Positions 35,291 through 45,494 are shown, counted from the stretch's first letter. The stretch is 64,000 nt of DNA from Saccopteryx bilineata (GCF_036850765.1 NC_089492.1:102195022-102259021); one strand, 5' to 3'. Made by a program: numbers and translations. Notes: generated by a model not told the origin, from the sequence alone.

Positions 35291-35605
35291 TTTCCAAAAT
35301 AAACTTGTTTAAGAAGAAGAGATAGAAATGGTAAGCTAATGGAGGAAGAACTATGAGGTGGTACATGACCACCAGGCGTTTGAGAAACTCGAGTGGGATG
35401 GGGGGGTTCCTACTTCAGGGCGCCCTGTGGGACAGGTGAGAAGGGTCTTGCCGAAAAACTATCTGTTCTAATTTGGAGTTCTCTCACACATTACTTGTTA
35501 AGTCCAGTTTTGTTTTCTGAACGCACAGTGACAATTCTCAGTGCCCAGCGTTGAAAGGTGGCTGTTGGGAGTAGGGCTCCTGTGGTGGGCTGGAGGAAGT
35601 GAGGC

Positions 35606-35729
35606 AGGCCCAGGAAACACAGCAGGTGGAGGGTTCAGGCCCAGGAAACACAGCAGGTGGAGGGTTCAGGCCCAGGAAACACAGCAGGTGGAGGGTTCAG
35701 GCCCAGGAAACACAGCAGGTGGAGGGTTC
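35606..35729. repeat. Minisatellite, 4 x 31 bp, identical copies
   Basis: Four adjacent and identical copies of a 31-base unit starting AGGCCCAGGAAACACAGCAG and ending GGGTTC. Because 31 is not a multiple of 3, the plus frames cycle through all three readings of the unit, which explains the two overlapping short frames here (78 and 76 codons). Identity of all copies implies recent duplication or gene-conversion homogenisation. It is a tandem array, not a CRISPR, since it has no spacers. Confidence 0.97.
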
Positions 35730-36604
35730 AGCCAGAAGCAAAACTCTGACCTCCACCTCACATGCAGCAGGGGGTGAGCGGGAGGCCTCCGTGCTGTCTG
35801 TAGGAGTAAGAAACGGGGTCATTGAGTAGCCTTGAGCTCTCTCCTTAACTTACCTGTTGCTGCAACCCAGTACCTTCTAGGGCTCTGCTGCAGAAACAGG
35901 TTATAGCCAGGCTGCCTTGGTGTTGCACGGGCCGAGTCTCACAGCCCTGCTGGGTCATCGTGGGGCTGAATAGATACCCCCTTTCTCCTGGGCCTTGCGG
36001 CCTTCCGTAGACACGGGATGGCAACCTGCTTTTGAAATAAATAATGTACGGGGAACATCAGTGGCAGTCCTGCAGTGACTTATTTATGTCTTGTCCTGCT
36101 CCTTGCCCGTTGGTGCCCCGGAGCCATTGCTATCCAGGTCACCTGGCCAGTGTCTTTGTGTTTCTCTGGTCTGGCCATACTGTGAAATTCACCCCAAGTC
36201 ACCAGGAGGAGTGAAGAGTTAAGTGACAGTTGCTGTTTAACCGCCCCAACCGCGGAGTTCCTAGAAAACTCTGATGCTAGGGAAGTTGGATTCCCTACCC
36301 CACCTTCCATTCCTGTATGCCATTGTCACCCGACTCCATCTCTTCCTGGCTGCTCCTAGTACCCCCTTTCAGCTATCTATCTTTAGGTTCCTTCTACATG
36401 TGACCTCATTCACTGCAATAAGACAAAGTAGATTCAAAGGGGCCAGGGCCCTCTCCCTAGGACAGGACAGGCCTTTGGGGCACAAACAGGGTGATCTCAG
36501 GTGCTGGAGAGTCAATAGGGAAGGCAGAGTGTTTTGTGTGAGAAGTCAGAAGTGGGGGCAAGGTGGCAAGTGTCCAAGTTTGTTATCAAATAGCAGTTAA
36601 ACCT
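35730..36604. other. No recognisable feature
   Basis: About 875 bases of mixed unique-looking sequence. The 108-codon open frame at 36274-36600 shows no domain. Confidence 0.45.
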
Positions 36605-36775
36605 TCCTAGGAGTATACCATGTACTGTGAGGGTTCTCAGTACTTTGCAACAGCCCCACAGGGCAGCCATTCTCGCTTCCCCTGCTTTACACATGTGGAA
36701 ACTGAGGGCTCAGATAGTTTAAGTCACTTGCACAAAACCGCAAGGTAATAGTAGAGCCAGGGGTGAGATTCAGGA
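36605..36775 (-). mobile_element. MIR SINE, antisense
   Basis: ACCATGTACTGTGAGGGTTC, GCAACAGCCCCACAGGGCAG, ACATGTGGAAACTGAGGGCT and CAGATAGTTTAAGTCACTTG preserve the reversed MIR order. Confidence 0.8.
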
Positions 36776-36917
36776 GGTCCGGTTCCAGAGCTTCACAGGT
36801 GACTCTGAAGCCAGCTTCTCAGACTCATCTGGATCCCCAGGTGGCTCCATCAGGAACTAGGATCTGCGCATCAAATAGAGACCCTAAGCGAATTCTGCCT
36901 GCTGGTAGGTTTAGGAA

Positions 36918-36959
36918 GTTCTGCACCTGACCATTTGGAAGTGAGGTCAGGTGCAGAAC
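36918..36959. repeat. Perfect hairpin: 15 bp inverted repeat, 12-base loop
   Basis: GTTCTGCACCTGACC at 36918-36932 is the exact reverse complement of GGTCAGGTGCAGAAC at 36945-36959, with a 12-base spacer. Each arm contains an E-box of the CACCTG/CAGGTG kind and a GGTCA nuclear-receptor half-site. It is not part of a repeat I recognise. Confidence 0.9.
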
Positions 36960-37142
36960 CCCCAGCTGGGAGGAGGTGGGGCGGTGGGTGTGGGCTTTGC
37001 TGGGAACATGCTGGCAGCAGCTTCCTGATGTTAGTATAGCGGAGCCCAGCTGCATCAAAACAGGGTTCCAGGCACAAGAGGCCAATTCTCAGACCTGTAT
37101 AGTTCTAGGGATGAATTTGGGGAACAAATAGAAATCCTAGTA

Positions 37143-37285
37143 GCCTGACCTGTGGTGGCGCAGTGGATAAAGCTTCAACCTGGAACACCGATCAAGGTAC
37201 ATATGGGAGTTGATGCTTCCTGCACTCCCCCTTCTCTCTCTCTCCTCTAAAATGAATAAACTAAAAAAAAAAAAAAAAAAAGAAA
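37143..37285 (+). mobile_element. Type-B tRNA-derived SINE, sense, internally deleted
   Basis: The head GCCTGACCTGTGGTGGCGCA with GTGGATAAAGCTTC runs straight into ACATATGGGAGTTGATGCTT CCTG, so most of the B-box and body region is missing (about 140 bases instead of about 330). It ends in an A-rich tail at 37263-37285. Target-site duplication AGAAATCCTAGTA overlaps the start at 37130-37142 and is matched by AGAAATCCTATTA at 37286-37298. Confidence 0.88.
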
Positions 37286-37299
37286 AGAAATCCTATTAG

Positions 37300-38036
37300 A
37301 ATAAAATGTAATGGAGATGGGGGAGGTGCTCACCTATACCACCAGCTTAGCAGTTAGGGGTCCCCCACTAGTCATCAACACGGGAGCAGGGGGTCGGCCA
37401 CAGAGCCTGCAAGTGGTTTGGGGAGGGGAAGTTCACTTGCAGGGCCAAGTAGATTCTTTCCAGATGGTTTTCTAACCAGGTGTTTCATGGGACTTTGATG
37501 GGAGGGAAGGGTAATAAGACTGTAGCTACCAAGAGCCCTTCAACCAGGGCTGTCTCATTTTATCTTCATAATATATTTGGGTCCCATATAAGATTTCATC
37601 TGGAAAGGGAAAAAAATTTGAAAACAGTGGCCTTACTTTATAAACCACGGAAACTGACAAATTGCATAGGTATTCAGGATTCAGGTTATTACCCATTTCA
37701 GAGTTTTGCATTGAAAAGAAGTATCTGGATGGTGGGACGTGGGCAGGGTGGGAGGGGATGATGTTCTGAGCAAAGAATTGCAGGCTTGGACACCTCGTGC
37801 AGTGGAGAGACAGTTAACAGGAGGCCCACCCAGAGCAATTGGGTCCTGCCAGCAAGATAGGATTCCCCTGGGACCTAGCTGTGCCTGATCTTAGGTTCTC
37901 AGTGGGAGCTCTGAGTTGTTCTGTGGCCTGGTGCCTCTGAACCCTGATGGTCAGGATCATCCATTGCACGTCTCAGGCCTCACTGTCTTTTGCCTCTGAC
38001 TGGGGCAGGGGCTTCTTCCTGGTCAAGCTGAGGCTT
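37300..38036. other. No recognisable feature
   Basis: About 740 bases of unique-looking sequence, with no repeat or exon seen. Confidence 0.45.
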
Positions 38037-38060
38037 TTTCTGCTGACGTGTCAGCAGAAA
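38037..38060. promoter_or_regulatory. Palindrome resembling a Maf recognition element
   Basis: Perfect 11 bp arms TTTCTGCTGAC (38037-38047) and GTCAGCAGAAA (38050-38060) are separated by GT. The inner TGCTGAC and GTCAGCA half-sites are those of the CRE-type Maf recognition element (canonical core TGCTGACGTCAGCA), but spaced two bases wider. The symmetry is seen; binding by a Maf/bZIP dimer is inference, and the extra spacing may weaken it. Confidence 0.45.
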
Positions 38061-38769
38061 GAAGCCTGTGGCTACCTGGGATCCTCAGGAAGTGACTCAT
38101 TCTGGGCTGCGGCAGTTGCCAAATAGCTAAAGATTCATCCCTTTAATCGCGTTTGCTTTTTATTATTACTATTTTTAACAGAAGTCATCACATATATTTC
38201 AGCTTCCATAGGTAACATAATGAACCTCATTTAACTTGTCCTGAGTGAATTTTTAGGATTATTGGTGAGGTGGCACCTTGATGTCCACACAGTCCCTTTA
38301 TTAAAGAACCTTGCCTTTTTTTGTGCTGTCTCCACTTATTTCAGTTTTTCTGAAATTTCGGTCTTTTCCCTATTAGCAGTCACTTCTCACTGCAGTCGGT
38401 GCACCTGCTTCTAATAGTCTCTCTCCTCTTTGCCACATGCCCCCTCTACCACCTCCAAGTTGCTTGATTCTGATTTGCTGTTGGTGTAGAAACCAGATAA
38501 ATGATCTTGTATGGAATGAAATGAAGCAAGCTCCACATGCCTCACGAGGACCCATGGGACTCTCAGCCTGAAAGGGATGAACGTGATCACCATGACATCA
38601 AACTTAATTGTTCATCCAGATGCCTTTATTACTTACTTCCTGTTTAAGGTAGGCAAAGTAGGGCTGTCCTTCGGATTTTTAGATCTGAAGAAAGAGATGA
38701 AGATAAATTTTCTGAGTTCTTCGTCTTCATAGGTTTAAGGAGAAGCTGATCAGAGAAGTTCATGGACTT
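38061..38769. other. No recognisable feature
   Basis: About 710 bases with an AT-rich stretch at 38155-38260 (TTTTTATTATTACTATTTTT). I see no repeat family. Confidence 0.45.
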
Positions 38770-38935
38770 AGGCTAGTGACCCTCAACCCTGTCTGAATTT
38801 TGAAATAATATTCAAATACCAGAATCAGTCTCATCCCAGACCAAGTAAGTCAGGATTCTTGGGTGTGAGTTCCAGGCATTGATATTTTTACAAATCTCTG
38901 AGATTCTAATAGGCAACAAGATTGAGAACCGCTGA
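38770..38935. mobile_element. MER5-like hAT-Charlie MITE, diverged
   Basis: Imperfect inverted ends (CTAGTGACCCTCAACCCTG at the left; GATTGAGAACCGCTGA at the right) enclose CCAGAATCAGTCTCATCCCA, GACCAAGTAAGTCAGGATTC and GGCATTGATATTTTTAC. This is the layout of a MER5-related Charlie MITE. A second, weaker GGGTTGAGAATCAC end at about 39042 may be another copy. Confidence 0.7.
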
Positions 38936-40277
38936 TTTTAGGCCCTTTCAAAAGCACCATACTAAAGACCTGTGTCCTTAAGACAGGTGCTAGGAAGCAT
39001 CTGACAGTATCCCTGCCAGGACTCTTTAACAAGCAGTCAGGGTTGAGAATCACAGCTTTAAGATATTTTGCCTGCAGTATTATTGGTTAGAAATCACTGT
39101 TTTCCTAGAGGCTTAGAAATCTTTCTTCATGTAGCAGTGTATTTTTGGAGATGATGACAACTTTTGTCTTTAGATTAGCTGTACAAGTCTATTATACCCA
39201 AGTGGTAGCACCTCTCCATGTTGGTGTGACACGAACGAAAGGAGAACTGTGATCAGACACCTGGGGCACCACAGATTTGTCTCTGATCACGAAAGTGGAA
39301 ATGTTACAGGGGCTCACCCGTGGTTTGTGGAACAATCAGCTTCTGTGATGGCTGCCTGGACAGGTAGGACTGTGTAACCGGCTCTAGTGTGCACATTTGC
39401 ATTTGCAGAAATGTTCATATCCATAAGCAAGAGCATCACGCTTCAGCCCTCAGATGAAATGTGCAGCTGAATGACAGATGCTGAAGAGCTAAACCAATGC
39501 AACAAAATTCTCCAGAGTTGAATGAAAGTGGTTTAGACTGAGATTCAGGGGCAAGCAAGGATCATGTGAATATGCGTTGGGGAGGCCACAGTGTGAGAAA
39601 ACTTGCAGGGTGCACTGAGAAAAACACACACGTGTGTGCTCCACTCTCACTGTTTTACATTCTCAAAGTCACTATTAGGGCCTGTGATATATTTAGCCTT
39701 GTTACAGTGCGTAGAGCAGGTTTTCAAGGCTTGTAGGATGTATCTATTAAAATAACCTATGCGACTGAGTAGCTGCTCACTATAACATTTTTGTTCCACT
39801 GAAATACAATGAGAGGAAATGGGGCTCCAGGAAATGGCCATTATATCAGGGGATCCGAAGCAGCACAGGGCCACACCAGTATTTACACACATTCTGGCCA
39901 TTGTGCTGGCAACCTTGGGTAACCCTCTACTTTTTTCTGCTCCCTTTTTTATCTTCTGCAGACTTTGAAGGTTATCACTCTCAAGGAGGGATGTCCTAAG
40001 CTCTGGGCATTGTGGAAATTGATTTGTGAATACACTTTGTATCTCTTTCTGTGCCTTCCTTGGAAGTGTTCAAGGTTGTAGATTCTGTAGCCAAGCTGCT
40101 GACAGTTGAACTTTGTGGTCTGGGTGATGGTGGTGGTGGCCGTGGAGGAGAGGGGATGGGAATACCTCCCTGGGAAACCTCAGGCCTGTATGTGATTCAC
40201 ACCTCTATAAAGGCATCTCAGCTTCCTTTGGTAAATGTACCCCCCCAAGTGTAGTCTACAGCTCATACTTTGATGAC
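38936..40277. other. Mostly unfeatured; small hairpin at 39249-39290
   Basis: GTGATCAGA at 39249-39257 is the exact reverse complement of TCTGATCAC at 39282-39290, with a 24-base loop. The rest shows no repeat or exon. A (GGT)-rich codon-like tract GGTGATGGTGGTGGTGGC lies near 40123-40140. Confidence 0.5.
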
Positions 40278-40289
40278 AAAACGAAGGTT

Positions 40290-40290
<1 letters not shown>

Positions 40291-40357
<67 letters not shown>
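40291..40357. repeat. (CTTT)n microsatellite, about 16 units
   Basis: A long pure CTTT tract that forms the reversed tail region of the adjoining SINE. Pure tracts of this length are normally highly polymorphic. The Lys-Glu-Arg-rich minus-strand frame is its translation. Confidence 0.95.
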
Positions 40358-40683
40358 TTTAACAGAGAGAGAGTCAGAAAGAGGGATAGATAGGGACAGA
40401 CAGACAGGAACAGAGAGATGAGAAGCATCAATCATTAGTTTTTTCGTTGCACCTTGCAACACCTTAGTTGTTCATTGATTGCTTTCTCATACGTGCCTTG
40501 ACAGCGGGCCTTCAGCAGACTGAGTAACCCTTTGCTCCAGCCAGCGACCTTGGGCTCAAGCTGGTGAGCTTTTGCTCAAACCAGATGAGCCCGCGCTCAA
40601 GCTGGTGACCTCGGGGTCTCGAACTTGGGTCTTCCGCATCCCAGTCTGACGCTCTATCCACTGCGCCACCACCTGATCAGGCA
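40293..40683 (-). mobile_element. Type-B tRNA-derived SINE, antisense, with CTTT-expanded tail
   Basis: The minus-strand head is GCCTGATCAGGTGGTGGCGC AGTGGATAGAGCGTCAGACT, followed by repeated TTGAGC-type units and a CTGTCTGTCCCTATCTATCC body, ending in a (GAAA)n tail. Target-site duplication AAAACGAAGGTTTCT (40278-40292) against AAAACAAAGGTTTCT (40684-40698), a single CpG-type transition in 15. This is the most complete type-B copy in the window. Confidence 0.92.
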
Positions 40684-40698
40684 AAAACAAAGGTTTCT

Positions 40699-41389
40699 AA
40701 ATTAGCTTGTAGAGCTGCCTCTGATTTATCATCAGGCTGGATGTGGGGGGTGGGGATAGGTCATGGTGGCCTAGACTCTGCTGACCCTCCCCCCATTCCT
40801 ACCAGATCACTTCCCTGTGTCCATTCACTTTAGATACTGAGCTTCATGAGAAAGAGGATCCTCATACTAAAGGGCTGAAATCCACTGCTTAGAGCAGCCC
40901 ACTAGAGACAGAGAAGACGCCAGGAATTGTAAGTCCAGCTCTGGCTTTCATTGAAGAGCTACTCTGGGCAGATGGGGGTCCCAGTGCAGAGCCCTTTCCC
41001 CTGGGGAGGCCGTTCCTAGTCCCTCAGCCTGGTCCTGTGCTCAGGAGGTCTTACTTCCTTCTCTCAGGTACCCTTTGAGCCAGTAGGATCCATTCCACAC
41101 TGTATACCTGTAAATCCTTGTTTTCTTTCCCTAGCCTTTCTTTCTTTTCTTTCTCTCTTGGAGAGCGCAGTCGATTAACTGATCTTGAGTAACCAGATAG
41201 AAGCTCAACTAATACCTACTGAGCTGAATTCTCGTAGTTTAATTTGACCCCCGAATCTTTATGGGTAGCCTTATTTCCTTAAAGATAGCCTTTCCTTGAT
41301 GTGGGTCACTGGGCTCATGTCTGCCCTTGCTGATATATCAGCAGTGTGAAGCTCAGATGCTCACCGCCAGCGGGAGAACGCTATGGTGA
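40699..41389. other. No recognisable feature
   Basis: About 690 bases of unique-looking sequence, with short open frames only. Confidence 0.45.
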
Positions 41390-41519
41390 CAACATTGGCT
41401 CTGACCTGGCTGTCTGGATGGGAATCCTGGCTCTACTCCTCACGCACCCCAGGGCCTTTCTGGGTCTCAGCTTTCTCCTTCGTGCAATGAGGGTAATGGG
41501 GCCTACCTATGCCATAGGC

Positions 41520-42208
41520 CAGGGGTAGTCAACCTCTTTATATCTACCATCCCCTTTTGTATCTCTGTTAGTAGTAAAATTTTCTAAGTGCCCACTGGTT
41601 CCACATTAATGGTGATTTATAAAGTAGGGAAGTAACTTTACTTTATAAAATTTATAAAGCAGAGTTACAGCAAGTTAAAGCATATAATAATAATTACTTA
41701 CCAAGTACTTTATCAGGGGTCCCCAAACTTTTTACACAGGGGCCAGTTCACTGTCCCTCAGACCATTGGAGGACCGGACTATAAAAAAATCTATGAACAA
41801 ATCCCTATGCACACTGCACATATCTTATTTTAAAGTAAAAAAAAAAAAAACGGGAACAAATATAATATTTAAAATAAAGAACAAGTAAATTTAAATCAAC
41901 AAACTGACCAGTATTTCAATGGGAACTATGCTCCTCTCACTGACCACCAATGAAAGAGGTGCCCCTTCCGGAAGTGTGGCGGGGGCTGGATAAATGGCCT
42001 CAGGGGGCCACATGCGGCCCGCGGGCCGTAGTTTGGGGACCCCTGACTTTATGTTGGATTTCCGCTGTTTGGCAGAATAAATCTTTATAAAACAACTTAC
42101 TATAGTTAAATCTATCTTTTTATTTATACTTTGGTTGCTCCGCTACCGCCCACCATGAAAGCTGGAACGCCCACTAGTGGGCGGTAGGGACCAGGTTGAC
42201 TACCATTG
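41520..42208. mobile_element. Nonautonomous hAT element (outer), interrupted by a second hAT
   Basis: Terminal inverted repeats: CAGGGGTAGTCAACCT at the left and, reversed from the right end, CAATGGTAGTCAACCTGG. The flanks read CATAGGC (41513-41519) and CGTAGGC (42209-42215), a target-site duplication of 7 or more bases with one CpG transition, as expected for hAT (nominally 8 bp). The interior is AT-rich with no transposase frame, so mobilisation was in trans. The 332 bp element at 41714-42045 interrupts it; without that the element is about 350 bases. Confidence 0.8.
41714..42045. mobile_element. Nonautonomous hAT element (inner, nhAT-like)
   Basis: Terminal inverted repeats: CAGGGGTCCCCAAACTTTTT at the left and, reversed from the right, CAGGGGTCCCCAAACTACGG. 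Flanking duplications are ACTTTAT at 41707-41713 and 42046-42052. The interior (CAGACCATTGGAGGACCGGA, CTATGCACACTGCACATATC, ACCACCAATGAAAGAGG) matches the nonautonomous hAT family I know from bats. An A-run at 41838-41851 is expanded. No transposase remains. Confidence 0.9.
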
Positions 42209-42379
42209 CGTAGGCTTTTGTAAACGACCACATGCGTGTAGGTGCTCAGTGAACACCTATTATGCGCTCAGTAAATGTTCTGTGTTACTGTTTTTAGCCA
42301 CTTCCCTTCCCTATCCTAAACACTATGCTAGACAAACTACAGCGTATTCTGCTGGTTCTAAGATACCAAGAAAAGGGTG

Positions 42380-42560
42380 GCTGAACATGGCTTCTCTGGC
42401 CAAACTGCCCAAAATCATGTCCCACATCCACCACTCACTCATGTGTGACCTTGGGCAATTGATTTAGTTCTCAATCTCTAGGTTTCTGCACTTCTAGAAT
42501 GGGCTAAGAATAATTTCTTCCTCTAAGAATTGTTTCTAGGATTGAAGGCACTTAAATATA
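42380..42560 (+). mobile_element. MIR SINE, sense
   Basis: ACTCATGTGTGACCTTGGGC, AATTGATTTAGTTCTCAATC, TCTAGAATGGGCTAAGAATA and a TTCTAGGATTGAAGGCAC 3' part follow the MIR core and downstream half. Confidence 0.75.
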
Positions 42561-43600
42561 TAAATATAGATATTTATATAAAACAAATATACCCATTCTG
42601 TCCTAATCACTGATAAATGGCGAGTGGTATAATGAATTCACCCTTCCTTGTTCCAGAACAGATGTAAACAGGACACAGAAAGGTCTTCAGTACCAGCATG
42701 TTACTGGAAAGCTCCTGATGACCAGGACCCAGCGGTGAAGGGTCCTTCCTATTTGTTGAATCTTGGCGAATGGTGAAACGTGCAGCTCTGAATCCCACTG
42801 GTGTTTTTGGTCTTCCCTGGGCTTCTCTTCTCTCCCACTTGTTCTCTTTCTTCTTCTGCTAGCGTGTGTCTGTGTTTGATCAGACAGCTCAGGGGGAGGG
42901 AGCCAAGCTGACAGAGGAAGACAGAAGATATTATTCCTGGACTTCCTCAAGTCCCCCCCACCCTTGCAACCCCTGAGAGCTCACAGGTGTTCCATCTCTT
43001 GCTTCTCTGCCATGAGAATTCCCGATCAGTCGGGTTGCTCTCCTCTAGCCTTGGTGAGGTTCGTGGCAGAAAGCAACTTGAAAAGGCAGACTCAGCTTAC
43101 TGGTTTTCCCTCTGATGTTCTTGCTTTTACTTCTGCATAAGCTGTGCGAGCAGTGAGCCAATTCCACATGTGCGGTTCTGTTTGTGCAGCCCCGATCCAC
43201 ACCAACCACTGTGCTTTCATTGAGGCCACCATCAACAGCAGCAACAATGGTTTAAGTTGCCCCACCGATATGCTTGGAACCAGGATCCAGACTCAACCGA
43301 AACCTGTGCAGGTGCCTGTGAAGGATGAGGGGACAGGGCCTCACACCGACTCATGATCAGTCTTGTGAAATAGCCAGGCTGAATCGACACTGAGCTGTGA
43401 CTGTGCAAGTTGTTGTGTGTTTTTTTTTCTAGTTTTTTTTTTTGTTGTTGTTTGTTTGCTTTTTACTTGCCTCAGATTGTTCTGGTTACATGAACAGAAA
43501 TGAATAGATTTAGATAAAATTCACCACAGCAATCCCACATCCCCATGCCCACATCCTAAAGAACATAAGATTCTGATCATCCCTGAAATGTTGCCTCATT
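42561..43600. other. No recognisable repeat; T-rich tract near 43420-43460
   Basis: About 1 kb of unique-looking sequence. A 70-codon plus-strand frame at 43144-43356 has no recognised domain. T-runs with TTGTTGTTG occur near 43422-43456. Confidence 0.45.
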
Positions 43601-44339
43601 ACCATGGGCCGCAGCCCAGGGACCCCGACTAGTGACCCAGGGAGACGCAGATGTTAGTTTGCTGCAAATGGAATTGTTGAGCAGTCAATGCAGACTGCTT
43701 CCCCAGGAGTGTGGCGTCATTGATTTATGAATTATGGCCCTTTTAAACTCTCTGCTGGCCTCCTCAGCTATCGACATTTTAAAAAGCGATTTCTCATGTG
43801 GATCCTTTCAGAAACACATGCACACGGCCTGAGACGGGCTCTGATGCCAGAGTGAGTGGAGTGGCACACTCCGGGCTGAGGCTTCCTTTGAATAATGAAT
43901 TATTCAGGGAGAGGTTTCTTGTTTTTGAAAATGGCAAATGTATTGGCTGGATACACAGGAAGGAATTACACTCCGGGTTGGGTTTCTTATCCTTCAGGGA
44001 GGGGTGAACTATCTTGAATGAAGCAATAAGGCTTTTCTCCCCCACTCGTGTCTGATTCTAGCACAGACCTGGATGCAACTCTTTTGTGTGGCTCAAAGTG
44101 CTTGGGGAAGAAACGAGGCATGACTGTTGCTAGAAATCTCAGAGCATGAAGTGGCGCGACCACGCAGCCCCTGGCAGGGGACGCGCGGCTGGTTTCCGTC
44201 CTTTCCCTCCGGAGGCTCTCTGACTCCTTGTGTTCCTCGGGCGGTGTCAGTTTCGGATGCTGAAAGTACTGTCTTTCTCCATTTTTAATTATTTGAAAGA
44301 GTAGTTGTACACGTAGCCATCGTATGTTGCTCACCGGCT
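43601..44339. other. Repeat-free, motif-dense unique stretch (possible conserved noncoding element)
   Basis: No interspersed repeat across about 740 bases. It contains TTGATTTATGAATTATGGCC (43720-43739) and a near-palindrome GAATAATGAATTATTC (43890-43905) with homeodomain-type TAAT/ATTA cores, then a CpG-richer part at 44150-44260 (GTGGCGCGACCACGCAGCCC, GGGACGCGCGGC). No splice-framed coding is recognised. Enhancer function is inference. Confidence 0.3.
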
Positions 44340-44480
44340 GTGTGCTTGGTTACTGTGATCGTACAGTGTCTCACTCAGTTCTCAGGGTACCTAGCAGGAG
44401 GGGCTGTGACTGCCCCTGTTTTTTTTAACAGGGGAAGAAACTGAACCTCAAAGAAGTAGACATTTCCAGGTCACAGAGAG
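44340..44480 (-). mobile_element. MIR SINE, antisense
   Basis: CAGTGTCTCACTCAGTTCTC, GGGGAAGAAACTGAACCTCA and AAGAAGTAGACATTTCCAGG, then TCACAGAGAGCAG, follow the reversed MIR. Confidence 0.65.
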
Positions 44481-45194
44481 CAGAACAATTCAGACTCAGT
44501 TTATATTGTTGGTTTGTTATTGTTTTTCAAACTGTTCTCTTTACTCTCGACGCCCCCTACCCTACCCTGTCTGGAGACCACTACTGCCAGGTCTAGGGAC
44601 CCATTTCCACTTTCCTGAAGAGGTGAGGCCAGCACCTCTTCCTCTCCTCTAGCTGTCCCCTGCTGGGGTTTCCAGAGACCATAGCACCCATGTTGATGAG
44701 CCAGCCGGGCCTCCGCCTCATAGTTCCTGGTGCTCCTTGGTGTGCATGCAGCTGAGGCAGGGACCATAGCTAGCAGTTGCAGCTTTTGCCCTTGAGACAT
44801 CTTAACATGTGCCCTTCTGAGCTCAGGGTTCTTACCTCCCACCTTGATTTCTTCCCCTCCTCCACATCCATGCTCTGCTTTCCCTCAAACCTTAAAGCAT
44901 GAATGCTTTCAATTTGCTCAGCCTGTTGTCTGCTGCTTGGTCTCACTGGATTCCCTGCTTAGCCTGAAGATCATAGTCAGAGGCTTCAAAACCACATAAA
45001 CTGGCTGCCTGGGCGCTGATTCCCTCAGCAGGGCTGCCTGAGGGTTGTCCACTCTGCCCCCCCCACCTAAGTGTCTACTGGCTGCAGGTGGCCAGGAGCA
45101 GAGCAAAGCTGGCCAAGGCATTCGTCTCCATCCATTTGTGCACTGCAGATTTCTGCTGCTTTTTTCTAGCATGACCCCACTGAGATGTGACAGT
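44481..45194. other. No recognisable feature
   Basis: About 710 bases of unique-looking sequence. Open frames of 103-113 codons on the minus strand show no domain. Confidence 0.45.
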
Positions 45195-45475
45195 GTCTTT
45201 AAAATGTTCTTATTGCAAAAAATTCCCAATGTTCAGAAAAGTTGAAAAGGATAGAAAAGTAAACATAGTTTATTTTTTCAAAGTAATTCTCCCATCCTCC
45301 ATTTCCCTTTACTCTAGTCTTACTTGCATTTCTTTGATTATTCTTCATACTTCGTGCCTTTGCCTATACTGTTCCTTCAGTGTAGAATGCCCTTCCCTGC
45401 TCTACTTGCCTAACTTGAGCAAATTCTTTGACATCTCCCAGATACACTCAGTGGCTGGCCAAGGTTAGCTGTTCC
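45195..45475. mobile_element. Small L1-like and L2-like remnants
   Basis: 45200-45270 (TTCCCAATGTTCAGAAAAGT, TGAAAAGGATAGAAAAG) resembles an L1 3' phrase. 45340-45460 (TTCGTGCCTTTGCCTATACT, GTTCCTTCAGTGTAGAATGC, CCTTCCCTGCTCTACTTGCC) resembles sense L2. Both are short. Confidence 0.5.
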
Positions 45476-45494
45476 TTTTCAATGTTTATAAAAT

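Larger units (their letters stand above)
41390..42290 (+). mobile_element. MIR SINE, sense, split by a hAT insertion
   Basis: The left part (about 41390-41519) has GAATCCTGGCTCTACTCCTC, GGGTCTCAGCTTTCTCCTTC and GGGTAATGGGGCCTACCTAT. The right part (about 42209-42290) resumes the MIR 3' half with GTAGGTGCTCAGTGAACACC and GCGCTCAGTAAATGTTC. Between them lies the 689 bp hAT at 41520-42208, so the MIR was there first. Confidence 0.75.

Noticed and set aside
35606..35729. Possible CRISPR-like repeat array
   Set aside because: Units are directly adjacent with no unique spacers, and the DNA is mammalian. It is a minisatellite.
40180..40462. Lys/Glu/Arg-repeat peptide on the minus strand
   Set aside because: Translation of the (CTTT)n microsatellite.
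43144..43356. Candidate exon (70-codon frame) with Cys and Asn-rich composition
   Set aside because: No domain recognised, no convincing splice sites considered together, and length is common by chance.
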